DNA of 64,000 nucleotides, taken from Fimbriimonas ginsengisoli Gsoil 348 (GTDB taxonomy: Bacteria > Armatimonadota > Fimbriimonadia > Fimbriimonadales > Fimbriimonadaceae). The stretch spans positions 109,023 through 173,022 of the forward strand of contig CAMCVK010000006.1 of the NCBI GenBank assembly GCA_945881865.1. Reading direction: 5' to 3'. Below, in pieces: positions 15,423 to 22,840 of the stretch (the first letter of the stretch is position 1; each line of letters opens with the position of its first letter). The translations under genes and the position numbers were made by a program. Below the pieces are notes generated by a model that saw only the letters and a program-made list of their open reading frames with translations, was not told where the DNA came from and ran no database searches.

Positions 15423-17297
15423 TTACCGCCACAATGTCGTTTCTTCTCTAGAAGGACTCCCTGGGGCGTCATCTTTAAAAGAGCCATCAATGGGTTCCTT
15501 TTCGTCGGGTTGTGACAGAAGCGCGATGAGAGCCTCGGCTTCCGAAATCTGCTTCTCGAAGTATGGAGCGTACCGGGTCTGACCGTTCGTCTTGTAAACT
15601 TCCCAAGACCCGCGAAAGGCGGTCGCCGCTTCTGCGGCGAGGTTCGGGTTTGAGTCATGCCTGGCCAGGCGTAGAAGAACGGTTCCCAGGTTATTCTGAG
15701 TCTGTGCCCACCGCGCAGGGAGTGACTCTCGAGTGAGAATCTCCGCAGAACGTCGGTAGGCCTCCACCGCCTCTCTAAGGAGATTCGAGTCGTTCGTCTG
15801 CTGCGACAACGTTCGCAGAACGTTGCCCATATTGTTTTGTGTCATCGCCCAGCCTGCTGGAAGCGACTCCCGGGTCAGCACTTCGAAGGCTTTTTGGAAT
15901 GACTCCACCGCTTCTCGCAGAAGGGCGATGTTGTTCGTTCTCTCGCCCAAGTTCATGAGGACCAAGCCTAGGTTGTTGTGCGTTCCCGCCCACTCCGCCG
16001 GAAGCGATTCTTGGGTTCGCACTTCAAGGGCACTTCGAAATGCGGACGCCGCCGCCTGCAGCCGTTCCGGGTCGTTTGTCCGCTCGCCAAGCGCTCTAAG
16101 GACGTTCCCAAGATTGTTTTGCGTCTGGGCCCACTCAACCATTCCGGATTCACGGGTACGGACCGCGAGGGCACTTTGGTACGCGTCCATCGACTCCTGA
16201 AGAAGCTGCGGGTCGTTCGCCCGCTCCGACAACGTTCTCAGAACGGCCCCAAGGTTGTGCTGCGTCATCGCCCACTCCGCCGGGACGGATTCCCGAGTGC
16301 GAACTTGCAGGGCACTTCGGAAGGCTTCCGCCGCCGCCTGAAGCATTTCTGAGTCGTTCATCCTTTGGCCCAGGCGCTGGAGAACGATCCCAAGGTTGTC
16401 TTGAGTCCGAGCCCAGGACGTCGGATCAGATTCCCGGGTGCGAAGCTCGAGAGCACGTCGGTAGGCCGCCACCGCCAGCAATTGGAGGTCTCGCCCGGGC
16501 CTCTCTGCACCACCGTCTTGGATTGCATTAGCAATCACAAATAGGGTCCGACCGTCGTGTATCTCGCTCGTCAGTTGTAAGCCAGGAACACCAAACTTGG
16601 CCTCCAAGAGGCTAAGGCCATCGTTCCAGCGCGTTACCGCCTCCCCTCCAAGACCAGCTCGCCCTAGCGCATGCAAAGCCTCGGCGAATATCTCCCACGG
16701 AATCGACTCCCGGTTTCCGCTCCAATTCCGAAAGCGCGCAAAAGACGCGTTTGAAAGTCGCCTTGCATCGGAAACGGATAACCCCGGTGCATCGCTCTCG
16801 GAAGCAAAATCCGGTTTACCAATCGTGTCCAGGACAGGCACTGCAGCAACTTCCACGACCGGCAGAAACCACGAGTACAAATCGTATGCGACTTCTAGCA
16901 ATGCCCGCCTCAAGCCCGGGGAGACCACCCAGAGTTGTCGTCCCCCGCTGGACGTCAGCGTCTCGCGGTTGTAGTTCAGGGTGCGCAGTGCCTCCGGGTC
17001 GTCCATAAACAGCCGCCAGGGAAGCGAAAACGCCACGTTCTCCCTCTCTTGGTGGAATTCAAGAATCGAATCGGTCACGGCTTGAGGGGTTCCTGTAGGA
17101 ACATTACACCAGCCAAGATTTTGTAACTCGACAAGCAATCCTTCGCGAAGTGCATCGCGCGTGGCCGCGTCTTCGCAGACCGCCAGCGCGAGGCCCCGCG
17201 GCGCTGTACGAAACCAGTTCGCCAAATGCGTTACGGCGTCCGGCAGCGGAATCTGGGCCGCTCGGAGGCTATCTCGTTCCGCCGGCGTAGGTTCCAT
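15423..17297 (-). CDS. TPR protein with a P-loop-less NTPase-like N-terminal domain
   Basis: A 624-residue protein. Residues about 1-190 resemble an NTPase domain without a visible P-loop: PRGLALAVCEDAATRDALREGL, then DDPEALRTLNYNRETLTSSG and RALLEVAYDLYSWFLPVVEV. The C-terminal half is six near-identical 47-residue repeats with the core RTRESxPxxWAxTQNNLGxVL, tetratricopeptide-like helices that usually bind proteins. The ATG at 17297 lies inside the end of the upstream ATPase gene (29-bp overlap), so translation is coupled and the two products probably act together. No catalytic residue is visible. Function unknown; a sensor or scaffold role is inferred. Base use is less G+C-rich than in neighbours. 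Confidence 0.8.
   Translation of the reverse strand: MEPTPAERDSLRAAQIPLPDAVTHLANWFRTAPRGLALAVCEDAATRDALREGLLVELQNLGWCNVPTGTPQAVTDSILEFHQERENVAFSLPWRLFMDDPEALRTLNYNRETLTSSGGRQLWVVSPGLRRALLEVAYDLYSWFLPVVEVAAVPVLDTIGKPDFASESDAPGLSVSDARRLSNASFARFRNWSGNRESIPWEIFAEALHALGRAGLGGEAVTRWNDGLSLLEAKFGVPGLQLTSEIHDGRTLFVIANAIQDGGAERPGRDLQLLAVAAYRRALELRTRESDPTSWARTQDNLGIVLQRLGQRMNDSEMLQAAAEAFRSALQVRTRESVPAEWAMTQHNLGAVLRTLSERANDPQLLQESMDAYQSALAVRTRESGMVEWAQTQNNLGNVLRALGERTNDPERLQAAASAFRSALEVRTQESLPAEWAGTHNNLGLVLMNLGERTNNIALLREAVESFQKAFEVLTRESLPAGWAMTQNNMGNVLRTLSQQTNDSNLLREAVEAYRRSAEILTRESLPARWAQTQNNLGTVLLRLARHDSNPNLAAEAATAFRGSWEVYKTNGQTRYAPYFEKQISEAEALIALLSQPDEKEPIDGSFKDDAPGSPSREETTLWR
15598..16444 (-). repeat. 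six tandem 141-bp coding repeats
   Basis: Six consecutive units encoding 47-residue TPR-like repeats, each beginning with RTRES or LTRES and containing WAxTQ and NLG. The units are alike enough at DNA level to allow slippage or recombination. Confidence 0.85.
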
Positions 17298-18666
17298 TTT
17301 CGTTCTGGCTGGCCTTGCCCTGCTCTCCGAGGAGGTCAACGACGAGAGGATGCACCACGCGCCGCACCGTTCCGTTGAACTCTTGCACCGCGCCGGCCGC
17401 AATCAGCTTGTCCAAAATCGGATCCTTAATGTCGTGCCCGGGAAGCTGGTTGTAGACTTGCTCTAGCCTAGCGAGCTTTTTCTCGGTCGTGATTTCTTCA
17501 GGGTCGGCCCCGAAACCGCTTTGGCCGAGGCGCTGGCGGTACTCCTCGCGAAGCTGATTCAGGGCAACCGTAACGTCCGTGGAGATGATCTTTTGGTTGT
17601 CGGCCGAACGGAGCCTTGCTTGCATAACGGCTCTCGATACCAGCCTGAAGAGAGTCCGAAAGTTTCCTCCGGAGCCGATGGCAACGCGCTCCAATTCTCC
17701 TTCGGCAAACAGCCTAGGATCGAGACGACGGGCGAGCACGGCCGCAACGGCCTTGACGCCGTTCTCGTTTTCTTTGTGATCTACGTTTACGACAGGAATG
17801 TCATAGATTGGCTGAACATCCAGCGGCAAATTGACCCCTACCTCTTCTCTCCGTGCGGCAGATGGAATATTGCAGATCAGGTGACACTGAAGTTCTCTGA
17901 ATAGAGGTTCGTTTTGAAGAAGCTCGCGAAGCCGCGGTAGGCTCGCGCTTTTGTCTAGTTCCTCCACGACGATGAGCCATTCCGGTTCGTGCGTCTGGTA
18001 TCCCAAAATCTCATAACACTGAATCAAGAATTGATTCGTCAAGTTAAGCAAATCTGAGAACTTTCGCCTTTGCTTCTCGCGTGTTTCCGTAGTAAAAGTG
18101 TTGGAACTCTTCGCCTGCACACTGACGTCAAAACCTATCTTTGACAACCAAGACCATTTTCCCTCTATGGTGCCCTGGTCCTCCAGCTTGTGGACGTACT
18201 CGGCTTCGGTTAACCAGTGCTGGATCCGCTCGATGAGATCCGGGTCTGGTTCCGCTTGAAGCTCGAACTCCTGAACCGCTTCCGCCATCGCGGTGCTCAT
18301 TTCAAAAACGATCGCGAGCAGGACCTCGTGGGCTTCCAGGTTGGAAGGATTCACCCACTTTCGAACGTCGATGCGCACTCCACGAAAGGATGGCTCCAAC
18401 ATTCGCAAAAGCCGGGTGATTTCGGTTGACTTTCCGGTGGCGGTGTTGCCGGAGAAGAATATTTTGAAGAAGGGGCCTCGGTAGGCATCTCGCAACTGAA
18501 GAGCGAGCCGCGCGGTGGAGTCTTCCCCCCGGGCCTGAATCACTGAACTTTCGTAGAAAGTATCCAGCTCGTTGGTCTGCAGCGGTTCCTCAAGCAGCGT
18601 TCGGTAGACGTCTTCCAGCCGCTCGGCGCGCCGATCCGCAAGTTTCGGCTTCAGTCGGTCTACCAT
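17269..18666 (-). CDS. P-loop ATPase (AAA/STAND-like), partner of the TPR protein
   Basis: A 465-residue protein. Walker A is GNTATGKST (73-81) and Walker B is LIVVEELD (231-238), so ATP binding and hydrolysis are expected. The region between contains a long helical stretch and an insertion before NQFLIQCYEILG; after Walker B comes LICNIPS, a possible sensor position. The C-terminus (LDKLIAAGAVQEFNGTVRRVVHPLVVDLL) looks like a winged-helix tail. The open frame extends to 19170 but overlaps fhs, so I chose ATG 18666, behind a TAATTT box 5 nt away. It overlaps the downstream TPR gene by 29 bp. Possibly a signalling or conflict ATPase; target unknown. Confidence 0.8.
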   Translation of the reverse strand: MVDRLKPKLADRRAERLEDVYRTLLEEPLQTNELDTFYESSVIQARGEDSTARLALQLRDAYRGPFFKIFFSGNTATGKSTEITRLLRMLEPSFRGVRIDVRKWVNPSNLEAHEVLLAIVFEMSTAMAEAVQEFELQAEPDPDLIERIQHWLTEAEYVHKLEDQGTIEGKWSWLSKIGFDVSVQAKSSNTFTTETREKQRRKFSDLLNLTNQFLIQCYEILGYQTHEPEWLIVVEELDKSASLPRLRELLQNEPLFRELQCHLICNIPSAARREEVGVNLPLDVQPIYDIPVVNVDHKENENGVKAVAAVLARRLDPRLFAEGELERVAIGSGGNFRTLFRLVSRAVMQARLRSADNQKIISTDVTVALNQLREEYRQRLGQSGFGADPEEITTEKKLARLEQVYNQLPGHDIKDPILDKLIAAGAVQEFNGTVRRVVHPLVVDLLGEQGKASQNENGTYAGGTR

Positions 18667-18671
18667 CAACC

Positions 18672-18716
18672 AAATTATGTTCCAAGCCGACGCCATTCGT
18701 AGCGAAGCGGTACGGT
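18672..18716. promoter_or_regulatory. back-to-back leaderless promoters of the ATPase and fhs genes
   Basis: On the minus strand TAATTT (18672-18677) is 5 nt before ATG 18666; on the plus strand TACGGT (18711-18716) is 7 nt before ATG 18724. Both genes share a 57-bp intergenic region without ribosome sites. Confidence 0.4.
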
Positions 18717-18723
18717 TATCCCC

Positions 18724-20355
18724 ATGAACAATCTTGAAATCGCGCAGGCCGCGAAGCTGCGGCCGATTGCCGACGTTGCCGCCGAGGCGGGCCTGATCGA
18801 TGCCGACTTCGAGCCGCTGGGCCGGTTTAAGGCCAAGCTCACCACCGAGGGCATAGCCCGCCTGAAGCAAAATGGCAAGCGCGGGAAGCTGATCCTCGTC
18901 AGCGCCATCACCCCGACCACCAAAGGCGAGGGCAAAACCACCGTCACGATCGGCCTCAGCCAGGGACTCAACAAGAATGCGCGCGCCATCTCGGCGACCC
19001 GTGAGCCCGCGCTCGGCCCGATTTTCGGCGTGAAGGGTGGGGCATGCGGCGGCGGCTACAGCCAGGTTCTTCCGATGGAGGACATCAACCTGTTCTTCAC
19101 CGGCGATTTCCCCGCGATCACCGCCGCCCACAATCTGCTGAGCGCGATGCTGGACGCGCACGTGCACCACGGAAACGCGCTGGGAATCGACCTCAAAACT
19201 GAACGCTGGCCAAGAACCCTGGACATGAACGACCGCGCCCTGCGGTCTGTCATCACGTCGCTCGGCGGCGCAACCAACGGCCCGGCGCGCGAGGGAAGTT
19301 TCGTGATTACGCCCGCCAGCGAGATCATGGCGATTCTGTGCCTCAGCCGCTCCCTCGCCGACCTGAAGGAGAATCTAGGAAACATTGTTGCGGCGGTGAA
19401 CACCTCCGGCGCGCCGGTAACGGCCCGCGACCTGAAGGCGGACGGAGCGATGACGGCGCTCTTGCGCGACGCGATTCGGCCGAACCTGGTGCAAACCATT
19501 GAGGGCGGTCTGGCGTTCGTTCATGGCGGCCCGTTTGGCAACATCGCCCACGGCTGCTCGTCGATTCTTGCCACGGAATGCGCGCTTGGGTTGGCCGACT
19601 ACGTGGTCACGGAAGCCGGATTTGCCAGCGACCTCGGTGCAGAAAAGTTCCTGAATATCGTCTGCCCAAGGTTGGGCTACGGACCGGATGCGATCGTGCT
19701 GGTAGCCAGTATCAAGGCACTGGCTCATCATGGCGAAGGCAATCTTGAGGCCGGCCTGCCGAACCTGTTTCGGCATCTTTCGCACCTGCAGGCGTACGGC
19801 CCAAAGGTCGTGGTCGCCATCAACCGGTTCGCCGACGACACGGACGAGGATCACGACATCGTGAAGTCCGCCTGCGCGGCGCGAGGAGTATTGGCCGTGA
19901 CGTGCAACCCGTTCGGTGGGGGCGGCGAAGGGTGCCTTGAGCTTGCCGAAGCGGTCGCAACGGCGGCATCCGAGCCGAGCACGTTCACCCCAGCCTATAC
20001 CGAAACGCAAACGATCGAAGAAAAACTAACCGCGATCGTGCAAAAGGTCTACGGCGGAAACGGGGTTGTCTTTGAAGGCACCAGCCGAAAGGACCTGAGC
20101 TGGCTGAAAAAGCACGGCTATGCCGACCTGCCGGTCTGCGTGGCGAAAACGCAATACAGCTTCAGCGACGACGCAGCCCGGACCAACGCCCCCACTGGCT
20201 TCGACCTGCACGTGAAGGGTCTCCGTGCCAGCGCGGGGGCCGGTTTCCTCGTGGTCACCTGCGGCGAAATCATGCTGATGCCGGGCCTAGGGAAGGCTCC
20301 CACCGCGCAACAGATCGACGTAGACGCCGACGGGCGAATCACGGGGCACTTCTAG
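18724..20355 (+). CDS. fhs: formate-tetrahydrofolate ligase
   Basis: Makes 10-formyl-tetrahydrofolate from formate, ATP and tetrahydrofolate, feeding purine and formyl-Met synthesis. The 543-residue chain is close to the usual length (about 550-560). Hallmarks are the phosphate-binding segment TPTTKGEGKTT (63-73), EPALGPIFGVKGGACGGGYSQVLPMEDINLFFTGDF, and ITSLGGATNGPAREGSF. EAGFASDLGAEKFLNI and the C-terminal GEIMLMPGLGKAPTAQQIDVD also match. Cytoplasmic. Single gene, divergent from the ATPase/TPR pair. Together with folE2 it shows an ordinary folate-dependent one-carbon supply. Confidence 0.97.
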   Translation: MNNLEIAQAAKLRPIADVAAEAGLIDADFEPLGRFKAKLTTEGIARLKQNGKRGKLILVSAITPTTKGEGKTTVTIGLSQGLNKNARAISATREPALGPIFGVKGGACGGGYSQVLPMEDINLFFTGDFPAITAAHNLLSAMLDAHVHHGNALGIDLKTERWPRTLDMNDRALRSVITSLGGATNGPAREGSFVITPASEIMAILCLSRSLADLKENLGNIVAAVNTSGAPVTARDLKADGAMTALLRDAIRPNLVQTIEGGLAFVHGGPFGNIAHGCSSILATECALGLADYVVTEAGFASDLGAEKFLNIVCPRLGYGPDAIVLVASIKALAHHGEGNLEAGLPNLFRHLSHLQAYGPKVVVAINRFADDTDEDHDIVKSACAARGVLAVTCNPFGGGGEGCLELAEAVATAASEPSTFTPAYTETQTIEEKLTAIVQKVYGGNGVVFEGTSRKDLSWLKKHGYADLPVCVAKTQYSFSDDAARTNAPTGFDLHVKGLRASAGAGFLVVTCGEIMLMPGLGKAPTAQQIDVDADGRITGHF

Positions 20356-20422
20356 GCTTCCGGCCCACGCAGCGGAACTCCGGTCGAAGGGCGCGGGTCA
20401 TGCGCTCTGACCGGAAACTGAT

Positions 20423-20689
20423 ATGGAAACTCTCAAAACCAACCCAATTCTCGAGCCAAAGTCCAGCCACCGCGAGGGGCCGATCGCCCGCAGCATCGAG
20501 CAGCAAACGGCGAAACTCCCGTCCGACACGTTCCTGTGGCTCGCCGGAGGCTCCATCTTGGTCTCGCTGGCGATGAAGGCATCGGGCAAGAACGACACCG
20601 CGAACTTTATCGGCCAGTGGGTGCCCACGATTCTCATCCTGGGGCTGTACAACAAGCTCGTCAAGCTTGAAGGCTCGGACGGCCGCTAA
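20423..20689 (+). CDS. conserved small membrane protein, unknown function
   Basis: An 88-residue protein with a soluble N-terminal part (REGPIARSIEQQTAKLPSD) and two hydrophobic stretches, TFLWLAGGSILVSLAMKAS and WVPTILILGLYNKLVKLEG. The pattern IEQQTAKLPSDxFLW...GLYNKLVK is one I associate with short conserved proteins of several phyla, none with a known function. No clear ribosome site is seen before ATG 20423. Its end overlaps that of the convergent PfkB-family kinase gene by 29 bp. Likely an inner-membrane protein. Confidence 0.7.
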   Translation: METLKTNPILEPKSSHREGPIARSIEQQTAKLPSDTFLWLAGGSILVSLAMKASGKNDTANFIGQWVPTILILGLYNKLVKLEGSDGR

Positions 20690-21722
20690 CCGGCACGTAG
20701 ACTCCGGCATCGCATTCCCAACCCGGACCCAGTTCCGGGTCCTTTGGTTGCAGCTTCGCCTGGCGGGCTCGGGCGTCTTCTGCGGTTGGAACCCCGCTGA
20801 CGGCGTCCGGCGCCTCGCAGGCTAGCGCCCCGACGGTGGCGGCAAACTGCGCCGCTTCTCTCAGATCCAACTCCTGCCGCAGGGCAAAAAGCAGTCCGGC
20901 GATCGCGGCATCGCCGGCCCCCGTCGCACCAACTACATTTACTTCGTGGGCCGGAACCCAGAACACTTCTGACTTATCCTGAACCAGTAAGCCACGGTCG
21001 CCCGCCTTGACGACGACGGTTTTCGCGCCCAACGATCGGCAACGCCGGGCGAGCTCCAGCAAGTGGAGCGGGTCGGCATCTCCGGGATGGAGGTCACGAA
21101 AGAAATAGGCCAGCTCGGCCGCGCTCGGGGCAAACACGTCGACGAACGGCAGAACCCCGCGCAAAACCCTCGCCCAATCGAGCCGCCCGCTGTCCGATGT
21201 TGGATCGGGCAGGCTCATGTCCAGCGAAGTGGTGCATCCGCGAGCCTTGGCCCGGCGGAACAACGCGGTGAGCTCGGCACCGTGATTCGCCGAGATTCGC
21301 CGCATCAGCGGCGGGTAGCCAAAGTGTAAGTGCACGCCGGGTGCCAGCATGGCATCGCGAACATCCATTGCCCCAAAGCTGGCGTTGCAACCAGGAGCGT
21401 GCAAAAATGCCCGGTCGTTGCCGGGCGGATCGATGACGACGGTGTAGGAGGTCGCCTCGCCGGGCCGAACGCCGAGGTCACCGGCAAGCCCATTGGCATC
21501 CAGAATCCGTCGGATGCCTTCGCCAAAAAGGTCGTCGCCCACGTTGGCAACCAGGCGAACGGGCGCACCCAGCCGGTGCAACGTCTGGCCGACGTTCGCC
21601 ACGGCCCCCCCGGTCGCCACCGTCGCCGCGCCGACTTCGGTGAGGCTCCCGGGAGCAACTTCCGACCCGCCCAGGAAAGCGGGAATCAGGTCCAAACAGA
21701 TATGGCCGGCAACGACGATCAT
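20661..21722 (-). CDS. PfkB-family carbohydrate kinase
   Basis: A 353-residue sugar or nucleoside kinase of the ribokinase/PfkB group. Motif 1 is seen as GGAVANVGQTLHRLG with GDDLFGEGI; motif 2 as VNVVGATGAGDAAIAGLLFAL, whose GAGD holds the catalytic Asp. The start is ATG 21722, overlapping the TGA of the Gfo/Idh/MocA gene by 4 bp; the open frame runs to 21809 but the extra part is a shadow of that gene. It is the last of a three-gene minus-strand operon (BNR protein, oxidoreductase, kinase), suggesting breakdown of a released sugar. Substrate not identifiable. Confidence 0.9.
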   Translation of the reverse strand: MIVVAGHICLDLIPAFLGGSEVAPGSLTEVGAATVATGGAVANVGQTLHRLGAPVRLVANVGDDLFGEGIRRILDANGLAGDLGVRPGEATSYTVVIDPPGNDRAFLHAPGCNASFGAMDVRDAMLAPGVHLHFGYPPLMRRISANHGAELTALFRRAKARGCTTSLDMSLPDPTSDSGRLDWARVLRGVLPFVDVFAPSAAELAYFFRDLHPGDADPLHLLELARRCRSLGAKTVVVKAGDRGLLVQDKSEVFWVPAHEVNVVGATGAGDAAIAGLLFALRQELDLREAAQFAATVGALACEAPDAVSGVPTAEDARARQAKLQPKDPELGPGWECDAGVYVPVSGRPSLQA

Positions 21723-22840
21723 ACGGTTTCGACGCTGACGTTGGCGTGCGAGCGGAGCGCGGCGGTAAACAGGCGGTGCGAAAGAAGCGCTTCCTCCGGC
21801 CGCGCGCAACCAAACGGCGGCACGTTCCCGGCGAGTTCATCCATGAACGAAGCCCACATCTGAAGGATGGAATCGCTGAAGCCAGACTCAAAAATATGCC
21901 CGGTGATCACCGGGTAGGCGCTGTCTTGGCCGAGCTCTTCCTCGCGCCATGCTTGTCGGTCGCCGCTTGTATAGGGAAGCGTTCGCAGGGTTTTTGGCCG
22001 GCGGGTTGAGAACTCGGCCGACTGCCGCGTTCCGTAGATCGCCAGGCTCCAAGAGTTCGTGTCGCCGGGCGAGATGCGTTTGGTTTCGAGGAGCATCGGG
22101 AAGCCGGCCTCGGTTTCGCAGGCAAGTGTTGCGTTGTCCCAGGTCTCGCATGGAGCCATGCCTCCGTGGCCATCGGGCCGCTCCCGAACGATCTTGCTCA
22201 GCAACGCCCGAACGTTTTTCGGCCGAATCCCGAGCCGGAACGGAACGTGGCAAACGTGCAGGCCGAGATCGCCCATGCAGCCGTACTCGCCGTTGGTGGC
22301 GATGCGCCGCTTCCAGTTGATCGGCTTGTTGGGGTCGAGGTCGCTGCAATGGTTGAAGGCGGCCCGAATCTCAAAAACCTCCCCAAACTCCTCGTTTGCG
22401 AGGCGGCGCAGAAGCTCCTGGACGGGCGGATAGTACGGAAACTCGCTGGAGCAGCGCACGAAAACATCCGGTCGCTCTTGCATGGCGGCGAGGATCGAAT
22501 CGCAAGCCGGTAGGTCGATTCCGAACGGCTTTTCGGCCATCAGGTGCTTGCCCGCCCGGATCACATCGGCGTAGATTTCGGCGTGCAGGTGGTGGGGAAC
22601 GGCGCAGTAAACGGCGTCAATGTCGCTAGCCAGCAGCTCTCGGTGGTTGGTAAACGTTTGGGTACAGCTTGGGACGTTATCGGTAAACCACGCTGCGGCG
22701 GCCGGAACCGGGTCGCAAACCGCCGTGATCTCCGGCCACAGGCCGGGTGTTTTCAGGTGGTGCCAACGGGCGGCGTTGGTCGCGAACTCGCGCCCCATCA
22801 GCCCGGCGCCGATCACGCCAAATCGAATCTTGTTTTTCAT
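21719..22840 (-). CDS. Gfo/Idh/MocA-family sugar oxidoreductase
   Basis: A 373-residue NAD(P)-dependent dehydrogenase. The N-terminal Rossmann motif is GVIGAGLMGREFA; the cofactor-side motif AEKPFGIDL carries the family's EKP. DLGLHVCHVPF and ETKRISPGDTNSWSLAIYGT lie in the substrate domain. Enzymes of this family oxidise or reduce sugars and polyols such as inositol, glucose or fructose. ATG 22840 overlaps the stop of the BNR-repeat gene by 4 bp, and its own stop overlaps the PfkB kinase start by 4 bp, so the three are translationally coupled. The frame extends upstream to 22957, rejected as overlapping. Confidence 0.92.
   Translation of the reverse strand: MKNKIRFGVIGAGLMGREFATNAARWHHLKTPGLWPEITAVCDPVPAAAAWFTDNVPSCTQTFTNHRELLASDIDAVYCAVPHHLHAEIYADVIRAGKHLMAEKPFGIDLPACDSILAAMQERPDVFVRCSSEFPYYPPVQELLRRLANEEFGEVFEIRAAFNHCSDLDPNKPINWKRRIATNGEYGCMGDLGLHVCHVPFRLGIRPKNVRALLSKIVRERPDGHGGMAPCETWDNATLACETEAGFPMLLETKRISPGDTNSWSLAIYGTRQSAEFSTRRPKTLRTLPYTSGDRQAWREEELGQDSAYPVITGHIFESGFSDSILQMWASFMDELAGNVPPFGCARPEEALLSHRLFTAALRSHANVSVETV

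Noticed and set aside
15598..16444. CRISPR array
   Set aside because: The regular repeats are 141 bp, coding, and without unique spacers; they are TPR units.
18667..19170. N-terminal extension of the ATPase gene
   Set aside because: It lies wholly antisense to the certain fhs gene; a TAATTT box and ATG at 18666 give a natural start.
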